Assembly: GCF_015687175.1 (NCBI RefSeq)
Contig: NZ_JADPQG010000003.1
Coordinates: 62,001-126,000, forward strand
Direction of reading: 5' to 3'
Length of the DNA stretch: 64,000 bases
Origin: Reinekea sp. G2M2-21
GTDB lineage: Bacteria; Pseudomonadota; Gammaproteobacteria; Pseudomonadales; Natronospirillaceae
The notes beneath the pieces are model-generated. The model was given only the letters and a program-made list of their open reading frames with translations, did no database searches and was not told the DNA's origin. Positions 33,632-42,075 of this stretch are shown here, one piece after another (the first letter of the stretch is position 1; every line of letters starts with the position of its first letter). The translations under genes were made by a program, and so were the position numbers.

Positions 33632-35599
33632 ATGCCGAAAACGCCCCTCACTAAAGCTGCCAAAACCACGCACACCTTTAAAGGGCCGATCATTTCGCTG
33701 GTCACCGCGAGTTTTCTCGCCGGTATGTTCATGCTGGGGGGGTTTTGGCTGCTCAACACCAATCTCGGCTTAGCCAGTTCGCTGTTTGCGATTATTCTGG
33801 TTTTCCTCAGCCTGACCGGTTTATTGGTTGCACTGCGTATTTACGCGCACATTTCCCTGAACCTGGCGCAGAACGATCAAAAACACCTGCAAAACGCGTT
33901 GATTCAAGCTAAAGACATGCTCGACACCAGCAAACAATTACGCGACGACCACATTGTGCTGCAATCGCTGATGCAGAACCTGCCTTTTCCCATTTGGTTG
34001 AAAGATCGTTTTGGCCGCTACCTGGTCGCCAACCAGGCATTTACTCAGCAATGGTGCAACGGAGCCGACCCGAAAGGCAAAACCGATGCTGAGCTGCTTA
34101 ACGCAAAATTAGTCGATGCCTTTGCTTTGGAAGACCAGAAGGCTTTGAGCACCGGGCAACCGCAGATTCTGGAAATCCGATTCGACTTCACTGAACAAAC
34201 GGCACAGTGGATGCGCATAGAACGGTATGCTCTGGTCGGTGATGACGGTCAGTCGGTCGGTGTTTTGGGTTTTGCCACGGATATTTCCGGGTATAAACAG
34301 GATAACGTGCCGCAGTCTGAGTTGCTGAAAGACTCAGTGACCCAGTTGATGAACCAGACGGGACTGACCCGCTACATTGAACAGCAGGAACAAGCGGCCC
34401 ATGGCGTGCACTGTGTCTACATCGATATCGACCATTTCAAGGTGTTGAATGACTCACTCGGCCAGGATTCCGGTGACCAACTGCTGAAACATGTGGCTGA
34501 GCGAATTTTGCTGGCCAGTGAGAAGGGTGAAGTCTTGTCGCGGATCAGCGCCGATGAATTTGTGCTGTTTTTAACAGAAGACAGCCAAAACTCACTGAAA
34601 CAACGCATTGACGATTTGCATGAGCAGTTGAACCAACCTGTCAGCATCAATGACATTCAATACAGTTTTACCACCTCCTTTGGTGTGGCCTTTGCCCCGG
34701 AACACGGCGAAACTCTGGGCGAACTGAAACAACATGCCGGTGTCGCCCTGTTCAACGCTAAAAAACTGGGGCGGAATCAGGTGCATTGGTACCACAATGA
34801 TTATCGCGATCAAGCCATACGGCGGCTCAATAAAGAACAGGTCCTGCGGCAGGCCATTGCTGAACAATTGTTGGACATTCATGTACAGCCGCGCATTGAC
34901 TGCCGGAACGGCAGCATTCAGGCGCTGGAATGCCTGGTACGTATTCAAATGGACGATGGCGATCTGATATATCCGGGTACTTTTATAGCCCTTGCTGAGC
35001 AGAATGGACTGATCCGCCAACTCGACACCTTTATGCTGGAAAGCGCTCTGATGCAGATTCAGGGTTGGCTGAACAGCGGCGTGGAGCCCATTCCATTGGC
35101 CATTAATCTCAGCCTGCAGAGTTTCAACGAAACCTTGCTGGCGCACCTGAACCGTTGGCAGGTGCGTAACCCGGCGGTGTTTGACTACCTGGAACTTGAA
35201 CTGACCGAGCACCGCTTACCCGAGCGAGACCACAATTTCCTGCAACATTTGCACACCATTCGTGAATTCAATATCCGCTTGGCGCTGGATGATTTCGGCA
35301 CCGGTTACGCCAATCTGTCACGCCTGCCTGAATGGCCATTCCAGATCCTGAAACTTGACCGCAGTTTCATCATTGACTTACCCAACTCGCCAAAACAGCA
35401 GGCCGTGGTGAAGTCGATCATTGATTTATGTGCCACATTGGATATTCAGATTGTTGCCGAAGGCGTTGAAACGGAAGAGGTCCTAACTCTGGTCGATCAG
35501 CTGGGTTGCCACTATATACAGGGTTTTGTTTACGCCAAGCCGAAACCCATTACCGATATCGACGATTGGCTGCACGCCCGGAAACTGGTAGCGCAGTAA
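33632..35599 (+). CDS. Membrane PAS-GGDEF-EAL c-di-GMP phosphodiesterase
   Basis: This 655-residue protein has two N-terminal transmembrane helices, a PAS domain near residues 105-225 (QSLMQNLPFPIWLKDRFG at the start), a GGDEF domain and an EAL domain. The GGDEF signature is changed to SADEF (RISADEF), so cyclase activity is probably lost and the domain may be regulatory. The EAL motif reads ECL, keeping the catalytic Glu. LELTEH, LALDDFGTGYANL, ILKLDRSFI and IVAEGVET are all present, so c-di-GMP hydrolysis is likely. ATG 33632 is preferred over an upstream start that overlaps ettA by 160 bases. Confidence 0.88.
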   Translation: MPKTPLTKAAKTTHTFKGPIISLVTASFLAGMFMLGGFWLLNTNLGLASSLFAIILVFLSLTGLLVALRIYAHISLNLAQNDQKHLQNALIQAKDMLDTSKQLRDDHIVLQSLMQNLPFPIWLKDRFGRYLVANQAFTQQWCNGADPKGKTDAELLNAKLVDAFALEDQKALSTGQPQILEIRFDFTEQTAQWMRIERYALVGDDGQSVGVLGFATDISGYKQDNVPQSELLKDSVTQLMNQTGLTRYIEQQEQAAHGVHCVYIDIDHFKVLNDSLGQDSGDQLLKHVAERILLASEKGEVLSRISADEFVLFLTEDSQNSLKQRIDDLHEQLNQPVSINDIQYSFTTSFGVAFAPEHGETLGELKQHAGVALFNAKKLGRNQVHWYHNDYRDQAIRRLNKEQVLRQAIAEQLLDIHVQPRIDCRNGSIQALECLVRIQMDDGDLIYPGTFIALAEQNGLIRQLDTFMLESALMQIQGWLNSGVEPIPLAINLSLQSFNETLLAHLNRWQVRNPAVFDYLELELTEHRLPERDHNFLQHLHTIREFNIRLALDDFGTGYANLSRLPEWPFQILKLDRSFIIDLPNSPKQQAVVKSIIDLCATLDIQIVAEGVETEEVLTLVDQLGCHYIQGFVYAKPKPITDIDDWLHARKLVAQ

Positions 35600-35617
35600 C
35601 TTTTTACCGCTAAGCGC

Positions 35618-35646
35618 TTGATCTGCAAAATAAAAATCACTATTAT
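35618..35646 (+). promoter_or_regulatory. tRNA-Leu promoter
   Basis: TTGATC at 35618-35623 and TATTAT at 35641-35646 are separated by 17 bases, with a GC-rich discriminator (GCGCGTCCTCG) before the tRNA. Such discriminators are typical of stringently controlled stable-RNA promoters. Confidence 0.75.
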
Positions 35647-35661
35647 GCGCGTCCTCGTTGA

Positions 35662-35746
<85 letters not shown>

Positions 35747-35835
35747 GTTGCTTCAGGCAACACTTCTCAAAGATTCCCTGTTCGTATTCCCAATCCGTTA
35801 CACAAACAACCTGCACCCGTTTATGTTTTTTGTCG

Positions 35836-36285
35836 TTACAACGGAATATCAAAATGCAAAACATCTTCGCGCACGCCTAACTTGGTATAGAGCTGCACCG
35901 CAGGCTCGTCGGCGTAGTCCGCCTGGACATAGATAACCCAGGCACCAACCGCTCTGGCAATCGGCTTCAACGATTCAATCAACCCCGTCGCGACTCCCTG
36001 ACGGCGGAACTGCGGATATACCGCCAGATCGTAGATATACATTTCACTGCGGGGTTGTTCAAACTTCTTCAACTCATACCCCACCAGCGCACCAGCAAGC
36101 TCATCGCCCTGCATGGCCGCTAGGCAGATAAAACTGTCACTGGCCAGCAACGACGTAAGGTATGCCCGGTCAGGTCGGTTGGTACCGTAGGTTTCAACGT
36201 CGTCAAAAACGGTGCTGAAACAATCCAAGACCTGATGTATGAGAGCCTGGTCATCGCCAGACAGACGCTTTATTTGAAAAACCAT
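35836..36285 (-). CDS. AAC(3)-I-like aminoglycoside N-acetyltransferase (GNAT)
   Basis: This 149-residue GNAT protein closely follows the layout of AAC(3)-I enzymes, which acetylate the 3-amino group of gentamicin-type aminoglycosides. Shared blocks are DDVETYGTNRPDRAYL, SDSFICLAAMQGDELAGALV, FEQPRSEMYIYDLAV near residues 80-94, RRQGVATGLI (acetyl-CoA P-loop), WVIYVQADYADEPAVQLYTK and LGVREDVLHFDI at the end. The length agrees with AAC(3)-Ia (154). The ATG at 36285 is chosen over 36339 by alignment with the family start. It is chromosomal and not in a cassette. Resistance is predicted by homology only. Confidence 0.85.
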   Translation of the reverse strand: MVFQIKRLSGDDQALIHQVLDCFSTVFDDVETYGTNRPDRAYLTSLLASDSFICLAAMQGDELAGALVGYELKKFEQPRSEMYIYDLAVYPQFRRQGVATGLIESLKPIARAVGAWVIYVQADYADEPAVQLYTKLGVREDVLHFDIPL

Positions 36286-36345
36286 TCTAACCCCCTTTCT
36301 CGGTTTCTCGCCTGCCGGGATAACTGGCAACCCAGGCAACAGACA

Positions 36346-37521
36346 TTAACTGAACGCGGCGATGCCTGTAATAGCGCGCCCAACAATCAACGCATGAATA
36401 TCGTGGGTTCCTTCATAGGTGTTCACCGCTTCCAGATTCAGCACGTGCCGGATGACATGAAACTCGTCGCTGATGCCATTACCACCGTGCATGTCACGAG
36501 CGGTTCGGGCAATGTCCAGTGCTTTGCCGCAATTATTGCGTTTCATCACAGAAACCAATTCAACCGGGCAGGTACCGGCGTCCATCAGCCGTCCCAACTG
36601 TAACGCACCCTGTAAGCCGAGGCCGATTTCAGTTTGCATGTCAGCCAGTTTTCTTTGAATCAGTTGATTGGCCGCGAGCGGTCGGTTGAACTGCTGTCGA
36701 TCCAGACTGTATTGCCGGGCGGCACTGAAACAGAATTCCGCAGCGCCCATGGCACCCCAAGCAATGCCATAACGTGCTTTGTTCAAACATCCAAAGGGAC
36801 CTTTAAGACCTTCGGCATTAGGCAGCAGATTTGCCTCAGACACGAAGACATTGTCCATCACAATTTCGCCGGTTACGGAGGCGCGCAGCGAAAACTTACC
36901 GTCAATCGTGGGGGTACTCAGGCCAGCCATCCCCCGCTCCAAAATAAAACCGCGAATCACGCCATCGAGTTTAGCCCAGACCACGAAGACATCCGCAATG
37001 GGCGAATTAGTGATCCACATTTTGCTGCCGATCAGATTAAACCCACCGTCTGCCGCAACGGCTCGGGTTCGCATACTGGCGGGGTCGCTGCCACTGTCCG
37101 GCTCGGTTAAACCAAAACAACCGACCCATTCGCCACTGGCCAGTTTCGGCAAGTACTTCTGTCGCTGTTCTTCGTTGCCATACTGGAATATCGGGTACAT
37201 CACCAATGACGATTGCACGCTCATGGCCGAACGATAACCACTGTCTACCCGTTCCACTTCTCGCGCGATTAACCCATAACTGACATGATTCAGTCCTGCG
37301 CCGCCATATTCTTCAGGGAGTGTGGAACCCAGCAAACCTAACTCACCCATCTTGAGAAACAGATTGCGATCAAATTGTTCGTGCCGGAAGGCTTGGGTGA
37401 CGCCAGGCAATAGCTCGCCCTGACAAAAATCGTGCGCGCTGTCGGCAATCATGCGCTCTTCGTCAGACAGTTGCTGATGTAACTGAAAGGGATCTTGCCA
37501 TTGGTAAACAGGCTGAGGCAT
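36346..37521 (-). CDS. gcdH: Glutaryl-CoA dehydrogenase
   Basis: This 391-residue acyl-CoA dehydrogenase-fold flavoprotein should convert glutaryl-CoA to crotonyl-CoA in lysine/tryptophan breakdown. Family motifs are [17 protein letters not shown] near residue 137, [18 protein letters not shown] near 167, the catalytic-base region [20 protein letters not shown] near 367-386 and a GcdH-type [20 protein letters not shown]. Length matches the family (about 392). The gene is single, with a possible LysR partner not visible. It is 60 bases upstream of the acetyltransferase gene. Confidence 0.93.
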   Translation of the reverse strand: MPQPVYQWQDPFQLHQQLSDEERMIADSAHDFCQGELLPGVTQAFRHEQFDRNLFLKMGELGLLGSTLPEEYGGAGLNHVSYGLIAREVERVDSGYRSAMSVQSSLVMYPIFQYGNEEQRQKYLPKLASGEWVGCFGLTEPDSGSDPASMRTRAVAADGGFNLIGSKMWITNSPIADVFVVWAKLDGVIRGFILERGMAGLSTPTIDGKFSLRASVTGEIVMDNVFVSEANLLPNAEGLKGPFGCLNKARYGIAWGAMGAAEFCFSAARQYSLDRQQFNRPLAANQLIQRKLADMQTEIGLGLQGALQLGRLMDAGTCPVELVSVMKRNNCGKALDIARTARDMHGGNGISDEFHVIRHVLNLEAVNTYEGTHDIHALIVGRAITGIAAFS

Positions 37522-37811
37522 AGGGAGTTCCTTAGAGGCGTTATCGAGTTGGTATTATTCAAGCACTCTGTTGTTGGGGCTGACAAGCCGCAGACCATTG
37601 AATATATTTTCAATCAATCGAAATGTGTAAACCACAGCGAACAGAGGGCGCAGGATCAGCCCCGAATGGTACTTACTTAAGGTTACTTGGCATGGGGATT
37701 TTCATTTCAAGAATAACTGCACCACTGGTCGAACTGTATTTCCTTTGCCGTGAAAAACCATTCAGTTCTGACGATTCTTTCTTAGTTTTATAACGAAAGA
37801 ATCTTTCGGAG

Positions 37812-38020
37812 GTTTTTCTTTCCAAGGGGCGATCCCCTTGATCCCCCCTTTGTCGCCCGCTTTGGTATTCTTCCTGAATTGTCACTGTCTTCGAACGGTC
37901 GCTTGAGCATGCATCCCTGCACGCGCGGCGCTTCCAAGGGCATCCATGCCCTTACATCCGTTGCGACGTGTCAATTGCGTCAGCCAAAGCAGATGCGACG
38001 TTACGCTATTTACACCAATC
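37812..38020 (-). repeat. Inverted partial copy of the 322-bp repeat
   Basis: In reverse orientation this matches the first two thirds of the tandem unit at 19781-20102, including the three palindromes. The linked motif found at 19571-19602 also recurs at 38095-38126, in the same relative order. The interval 37522-38151 otherwise holds no supported gene; a 70-codon frame at 37673-37885 is inside the repeat. Confidence 0.85.
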
Positions 38021-38151
38021 CTAGAAATGTAGAATTTGGAGGTTAGTTTAATCTAACGAGCAAGTGAGCAGGAAATGGCGGTCCGACGTTTCGGTGGCCG
38101 TTGCGAACGACCCGTCGAAGACGGAAATAATCTGAAGTAAGTAGCATTCGA

Positions 38152-38634
38152 TCACCCCCCTACCATCTTTTCCCAAATCTGATAACTGTAATCAATGTTC
38201 GAGGAAAAATGCTGCTCATAGATTTTTTTAAAACTGGCCGGTATGTCCGGAAACGGCACATCACCATCGACCTGAGCGTGGATGACCGATAGATGGATCG
38301 TATCTGCCTGTTCAATTAACTGTTGATACAGCTGACCGCCGCCTCCGACAAACAGGTGATCCGTGCGCTCTGCCAGCGCGGCCAACGCGGTATCGAGATC
38401 GGTAAAAAACAACGGGTCAGACTCAGACGGCTCGGGGATGTCCTGACTTAGCACCGCCAGATGCCGACCCGGTAACGGTCCAGCGGTTTCGTATGTTCTG
38501 CGGCCTAATAATACCCACTGGTTCATGGTTAGTGCTTTAAAAATCAACTGTTCTCCGCGCACTTTCCAAGGAACATCCTTACCTCGGCCGATCACACCAT
38601 TTTCTGACGTTGCGGCAATTAAACTAATTTTCAT
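38152..38634 (-). CDS. Dihydrofolate reductase, DfrA1-like
   Basis: This 160-residue DHFR reduces dihydrofolate with NADPH. Blocks seen are SLIAATSENGVIGRGKDVPW (1-25), RGEQLIFKALTMNQWVLLGRRTYE (26-49), TDHLFVGGGGQLYQQLI near 93-109 and FSSNIDYSYQIWEK at the end. These match the trimethoprim-insensitive DfrA1-type cassette enzymes far better than the housekeeping FolA (for example Glu in GEQL in place of Asp27, and NI(D/N)YSYQIW). ATG 38634 gives the standard start; the frame extends 42 codons upstream into the next gene. Whether it is the organism's only DHFR or an additional copy cannot be told here. Confidence 0.9.
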   Translation of the reverse strand: MKISLIAATSENGVIGRGKDVPWKVRGEQLIFKALTMNQWVLLGRRTYETAGPLPGRHLAVLSQDIPEPSESDPLFFTDLDTALAALAERTDHLFVGGGGQLYQQLIEQADTIHLSVIHAQVDGDVPFPDIPASFKKIYEQHFSSNIDYSYQIWEKMVGG

Positions 38635-38638
38635 GGGT

Positions 38639-39097
38639 TTACCTCGTGTGAGATGAATAGACCACCAAGTCTTTACGATAAGTCCAATGCCCTTTGTTCC
38701 AGAACAAATCGCGCGCGGGATTGTCCCGAAAGACAAAACAATGACATTTATGAATACCATCCAGATACAGCGCGTGCAGCGCGCAATCCAATAATGTCGT
38801 GCCGATCCCCTGGCGCCGAAGCGTTTGGGCTACGGCCAGGTGATGCACGTAGCCGCGTCGACCATCGTGCCCGCATAAAACGGTTCCGACCACGCTGTCC
38901 TGTTGCAACGCCACAAAACTGGTGGACGGGTTACGCTGTAAAAACCGCGCCAGATTTTCTTCATGGTCAGAATCACTTAAGCCCACGCCCGGTGATGCTT
39001 GCCATAACTGCTGTGCCTGCTCAATGTGGCCAGGATCAAAAAGGCTAACCTGAATTCTTGCCATAACGGAAGCGGAGTCCTGTGTGGTTGACGACAT
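38639..39097 (-). CDS. GNAT-family N-acetyltransferase
   Basis: This protein of up to 152 residues has a GNAT fold with the acetyl-CoA loop RRQGIGTTLLD near residue 95, preceded by VHHLAVAQTL, and FWNKGHWTYRKDLVVYS at the end. Substrate unknown; the short type with YxxxH-like ends resembles YpeA-type acetyltransferases. Two starts are possible: 39097 and an internal ATG at 39064 (MARIQVSLF). It is four bases upstream of the DHFR gene, so they probably share a transcript. Confidence 0.83.
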   Translation of the reverse strand: MSSTTQDSASVMARIQVSLFDPGHIEQAQQLWQASPGVGLSDSDHEENLARFLQRNPSTSFVALQQDSVVGTVLCGHDGRRGYVHHLAVAQTLRRQGIGTTLLDCALHALYLDGIHKCHCFVFRDNPARDLFWNKGHWTYRKDLVVYSSHTR

Positions 39098-39127
39098 TTG
39101 AGTTTTCAGAACCCGGTTGTTGTCGTG

Positions 39128-39604
39128 TTATCGAAACCGAAATTCCCGGTTCGGCAACCAGGAAGTAAACATCTGAATATAGTGATCCACATGGGCGGGC
39201 ACCGGTGGCAAATCCCGGATTCCAAAATACTGTGCTGAATCGTAGTCAGTGGCGGGCGATATGTCACCTTGCCAATCGGTGGACACCATGACAAAGGCAT
39301 GCAATTGCACCAAGATATTCTGCGCTGGCCAGATAATCTTATTAGCCGGGTCCGCGCTGCTGTAGCCGATGCATTCCAGCTCAGCGGGTTCGACGCCAAG
39401 CTGTTGCCTGGTCAGCCTCAGCGTGGCCTCGGTGGCTGTTTCACCATCGCGAATACCATCCAGAGGTAATTGCCATTGTTGGCGCTCTGTTTCTTTTATC
39501 AGCAGAAATTCGGCATTCTCATTCAACAGAATCACCACACACGCAGGTAACTTCACCGCGGTTGAAGAAGCATCTCGCTGCAACTGCTGCAGGTATTCAC
39601 TCAC
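39128..39604 (-). CDS. Nudix-fold protein with incomplete Nudix box
   Basis: This 158-residue protein has the beta strands of a Nudix hydrolase (CVVILLNENAEFLLIKETER, then LPLDGIRDGETATEATLRL). The canonical box GX5EX7REUXEEXGU is only half kept: G and E of the first part are present, but the REUXEE core reads RLTRQQLG, so the metal-binding glutamates are missing. Hydrolase activity is doubtful; a binding or regulatory role is possible. It lies 30 bases upstream of the GNAT gene, probably in one operon with DHFR. Confidence 0.75.
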   Translation of the reverse strand: MSEYLQQLQRDASSTAVKLPACVVILLNENAEFLLIKETERQQWQLPLDGIRDGETATEATLRLTRQQLGVEPAELECIGYSSADPANKIIWPAQNILVQLHAFVMVSTDWQGDISPATDYDSAQYFGIRDLPPVPAHVDHYIQMFTSWLPNREFRFR

Positions 39605-39634
39605 TAAAAACCTCTAACCCCATTCTTTTAAGTG

Positions 39635-40465
39635 CTATAAAAACTGTTGCCGATAGGCAACCGGGCTTATGCCCACCTGCTTTTTAAAACGATTGGAAAA
39701 ATTAAATTGATCCGAAAATCCCAACCGGCCTGCGAGCTCAGCCAAAGGCCAGTCGGTATGTTCCAGTAATTGTTTGGCGCGATCAATGCGCAAATCACGG
39801 ATGATCTGTTTCGGGCTTTTACCAAACCGTTCTTTGCACAACCGATACAGGTGCGGCTCTGAATAATAGGTCAGGCTTGCCACATCAGCAACGGTCCAGC
39901 CCTTGTGCAAACTCTGTTCGACTTGCGCAAACGCGGCGGTCAGCCGATCCTCCTGTTTAGGCGCTTTCTCCCTCAGATTGAATTCAATATAACGGGCCAA
40001 TTGCGCGAAACTATGCTCACGGAAGTCGCGCTCTAAATGCCGCTCCTGATCAATAACGTGACTCAGATAAAAGATATTCATGGCCTGTGAGGTGGCGCGG
40101 ACTTCGCCAATCCGCGGCATCAATGCATTCCAGTGCAGGCTGGTCGGCAACAGAATCCAGCACATGTCCCATTGATCGCTGTCTATTTCGAAGCGCACAT
40201 CGGTATGTGCGGGCACCACCGTCATGGTTTCCGGAGTGATCATGCTGACGCCAGCGGCCGTGGTGAGTTTGCCAAGCCCTTTGGAGCTGAACAACAGGGT
40301 ATGCACTGTCGGGTCTACCCGTTCCACCACATAAGGCGGTTTTAAATGCGCAATCCCGGCCATGTGAACGCCGTAGACCGGCATTTCCGGAAACGCATCG
40401 CTGGTTAAGAAAATTTCAAAGCAGTCCTTGCCGATTTCCAACCGATTGGTGAATTTAAAACTCAT
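39635..40465 (-). CDS. AraC-family transcriptional regulator
   Basis: This 276-residue regulator has an N-terminal sensing domain and a C-terminal AraC DNA-binding domain. WTVADVASLTYYSEPHLYRLCKERFG (first HTH) and WPLAELAGRLGFSDQFNFSNRFKK (second HTH) are followed by GISPVAYRQQF. An HxPDxH-type cupin start is seen only vaguely. It is divergent from the MATE efflux gene, which it may control. A start at 40516 would add 17 hydrophobic residues and is less likely. Confidence 0.87.
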   Translation of the reverse strand: MSFKFTNRLEIGKDCFEIFLTSDAFPEMPVYGVHMAGIAHLKPPYVVERVDPTVHTLLFSSKGLGKLTTAAGVSMITPETMTVVPAHTDVRFEIDSDQWDMCWILLPTSLHWNALMPRIGEVRATSQAMNIFYLSHVIDQERHLERDFREHSFAQLARYIEFNLREKAPKQEDRLTAAFAQVEQSLHKGWTVADVASLTYYSEPHLYRLCKERFGKSPKQIIRDLRIDRAKQLLEHTDWPLAELAGRLGFSDQFNFSNRFKKQVGISPVAYRQQFL

Positions 40466-40585
40466 AGGCGAACACAAAATGATAGGAATTAACATGCCAA
40501 TCATAGTTCTGCGCATACTATTCCGCCAGCGGATTCATAAACTGGCCGCACAATGATTTCCTTCACCCTGTGGCGAGGTTCGCAC

Positions 40586-41968
40586 ATGAAAACACCGTTG
40601 TTTCAGCAAATTATGAAACTGGCACTACCGGTTGCGTTGCAAAGCGTGCTGATCTCGTTATTGGGGATGTCTGACGTCTTCATGGTGACCGGTCTTGGTG
40701 CTGCGTCGGTGGCGGCCATCGGCTTGGGTGCGAAGCTGCATTTTGTGTTGATCATGGTCATGGCCAGCTTTGGTTCCGCTATTTCGATCCTCGTGGCGCA
40801 GTATCATGGTCGTGGCAACAAACACGCCACACAAGCGGTGTTGACGCTGGGCAATATAGCAGGTCTGTTGCTGTTGGTGCCGATTGCGGTGGCTTTCTTT
40901 GCGTTCCCTCGCCAATTACTGAGCCTGCTCAGCGACGACACGCAGATGATCGAACTGGGCGTGAACTACTTGCGGTTAACCGTGCCCTTGCTGTTCTTCA
41001 CACACATTATCATCAGCTTTGAAAGTGCCCTGCGGGCACGCAGCGAAACAATGACACCTTTATTGCTGTCGTCGTTGGCGATAGTTATGAACATAGTCTT
41101 AAACTATGTTCTGATTCACGGTGTGGGCGTTTTTCCTGAGTTGGGTGTGTCCGGCGTTGCCATTGCCAGTGATATTGCACGGTTGGTACAGGTTGTCCTG
41201 TTACTGTTATACCTCGGCAGACACCGGCACGCGTTTGCGCTGGGCAATTTGATCGCCTGCGTGACCGATATTGCCCGCTTTGTGCCCAAGTTCTTTAAAA
41301 CGGCCTGGCCATTGACGGTTAACTTCTCCGTTTGGGGTATCGGAACCTTTGTGTACCACGGTGTGGCGGCGAAGGTCAGTACCGATGCGCTAGCGTCGCT
41401 CAGCTTGATCAGTCCGATTGAGGGAATGTACCATTCGCTGTTCTTTGGTCTGGTAACCGCCTGCTCGGTTTTGGTGGGTCAGAGCCTTGGCCGTAATGAT
41501 TTTGACATGGCGACGCTACTCGCCAGGCGCTTCGCCACCTTTGCACCAATGGGGTCGATGATTATCGGTTTAATGATTCTGGCGGCCACCCCTCTGTTTC
41601 TGCCATTGTTGCTGGATACGGAAAGTTCGCTCTACTCGCTCAGTGCACAGCTGATGTGGGTGATGTGCCTGACATTCTGGGTCAAAGTGTTGAACATGAC
41701 ACTGATCGTTGGCGTACTGCGGGCAGGCGGCGACAGTAAGTATGTCCTGGGTGTCGACATGATTGCGATGTGGGGCTTGTCGATTCCTGCTGTGTTAATC
41801 GGCGCCTTCGTCTTTGAGTTAAGCTATGTCTGGGTTTACGCGTTGGTATTAGTCGAAGAAATCGCTAAGGCTGGGATGGTGACGCACCGGGCTTTGAAGA
41901 AAATCTGGCTGAAAAATCTGACCGACGATGAGACCGATCACCCGGATATCACCCCTATCGCGGCTTAA
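40586..41968 (+). CDS. MATE-family multidrug efflux transporter
   Basis: This 460-residue protein has about 12 transmembrane helices in two MatE repeats. It begins MKTPLFQQIMKLALPVALQSV, with the helix-1 motif LLGMSDVFMVTGLGAASVAAIGLG. The second repeat starts near FFKTAWPLTVNFSVWGIGTFV (residue 235). MATE proteins expel cationic drugs with sodium or proton. GAGG lies about eight bases before ATG 40586; an upstream ATG at 40553 is possible. It is divergent from the AraC-type regulator. Confidence 0.9.
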   Translation: MKTPLFQQIMKLALPVALQSVLISLLGMSDVFMVTGLGAASVAAIGLGAKLHFVLIMVMASFGSAISILVAQYHGRGNKHATQAVLTLGNIAGLLLLVPIAVAFFAFPRQLLSLLSDDTQMIELGVNYLRLTVPLLFFTHIIISFESALRARSETMTPLLLSSLAIVMNIVLNYVLIHGVGVFPELGVSGVAIASDIARLVQVVLLLLYLGRHRHAFALGNLIACVTDIARFVPKFFKTAWPLTVNFSVWGIGTFVYHGVAAKVSTDALASLSLISPIEGMYHSLFFGLVTACSVLVGQSLGRNDFDMATLLARRFATFAPMGSMIIGLMILAATPLFLPLLLDTESSLYSLSAQLMWVMCLTFWVKVLNMTLIVGVLRAGGDSKYVLGVDMIAMWGLSIPAVLIGAFVFELSYVWVYALVLVEEIAKAGMVTHRALKKIWLKNLTDDETDHPDITPIAA

Positions 41969-42028
41969 AATCGCCGTTGAAAGTTGCCTTTGCCCTGCGT
42001 CCAACTCCATAATGGCGACTTTGTGACA

Positions 42029-42053
42029 GGAGACCCAACCGGGTCTCCTCCCT
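42029..42053 (+). terminator. Stem-loop terminator after the MATE gene
   Basis: GGAGACCC at 42029-42036 pairs with GGGTCTCC at 42041-42048 around a four-base loop, followed by TCCCTTTG. It separates the MATE gene from ddl. Confidence 0.6.
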
Positions 42054-42075
42054 TTGTTGAAATAGGTTGTCGTCA

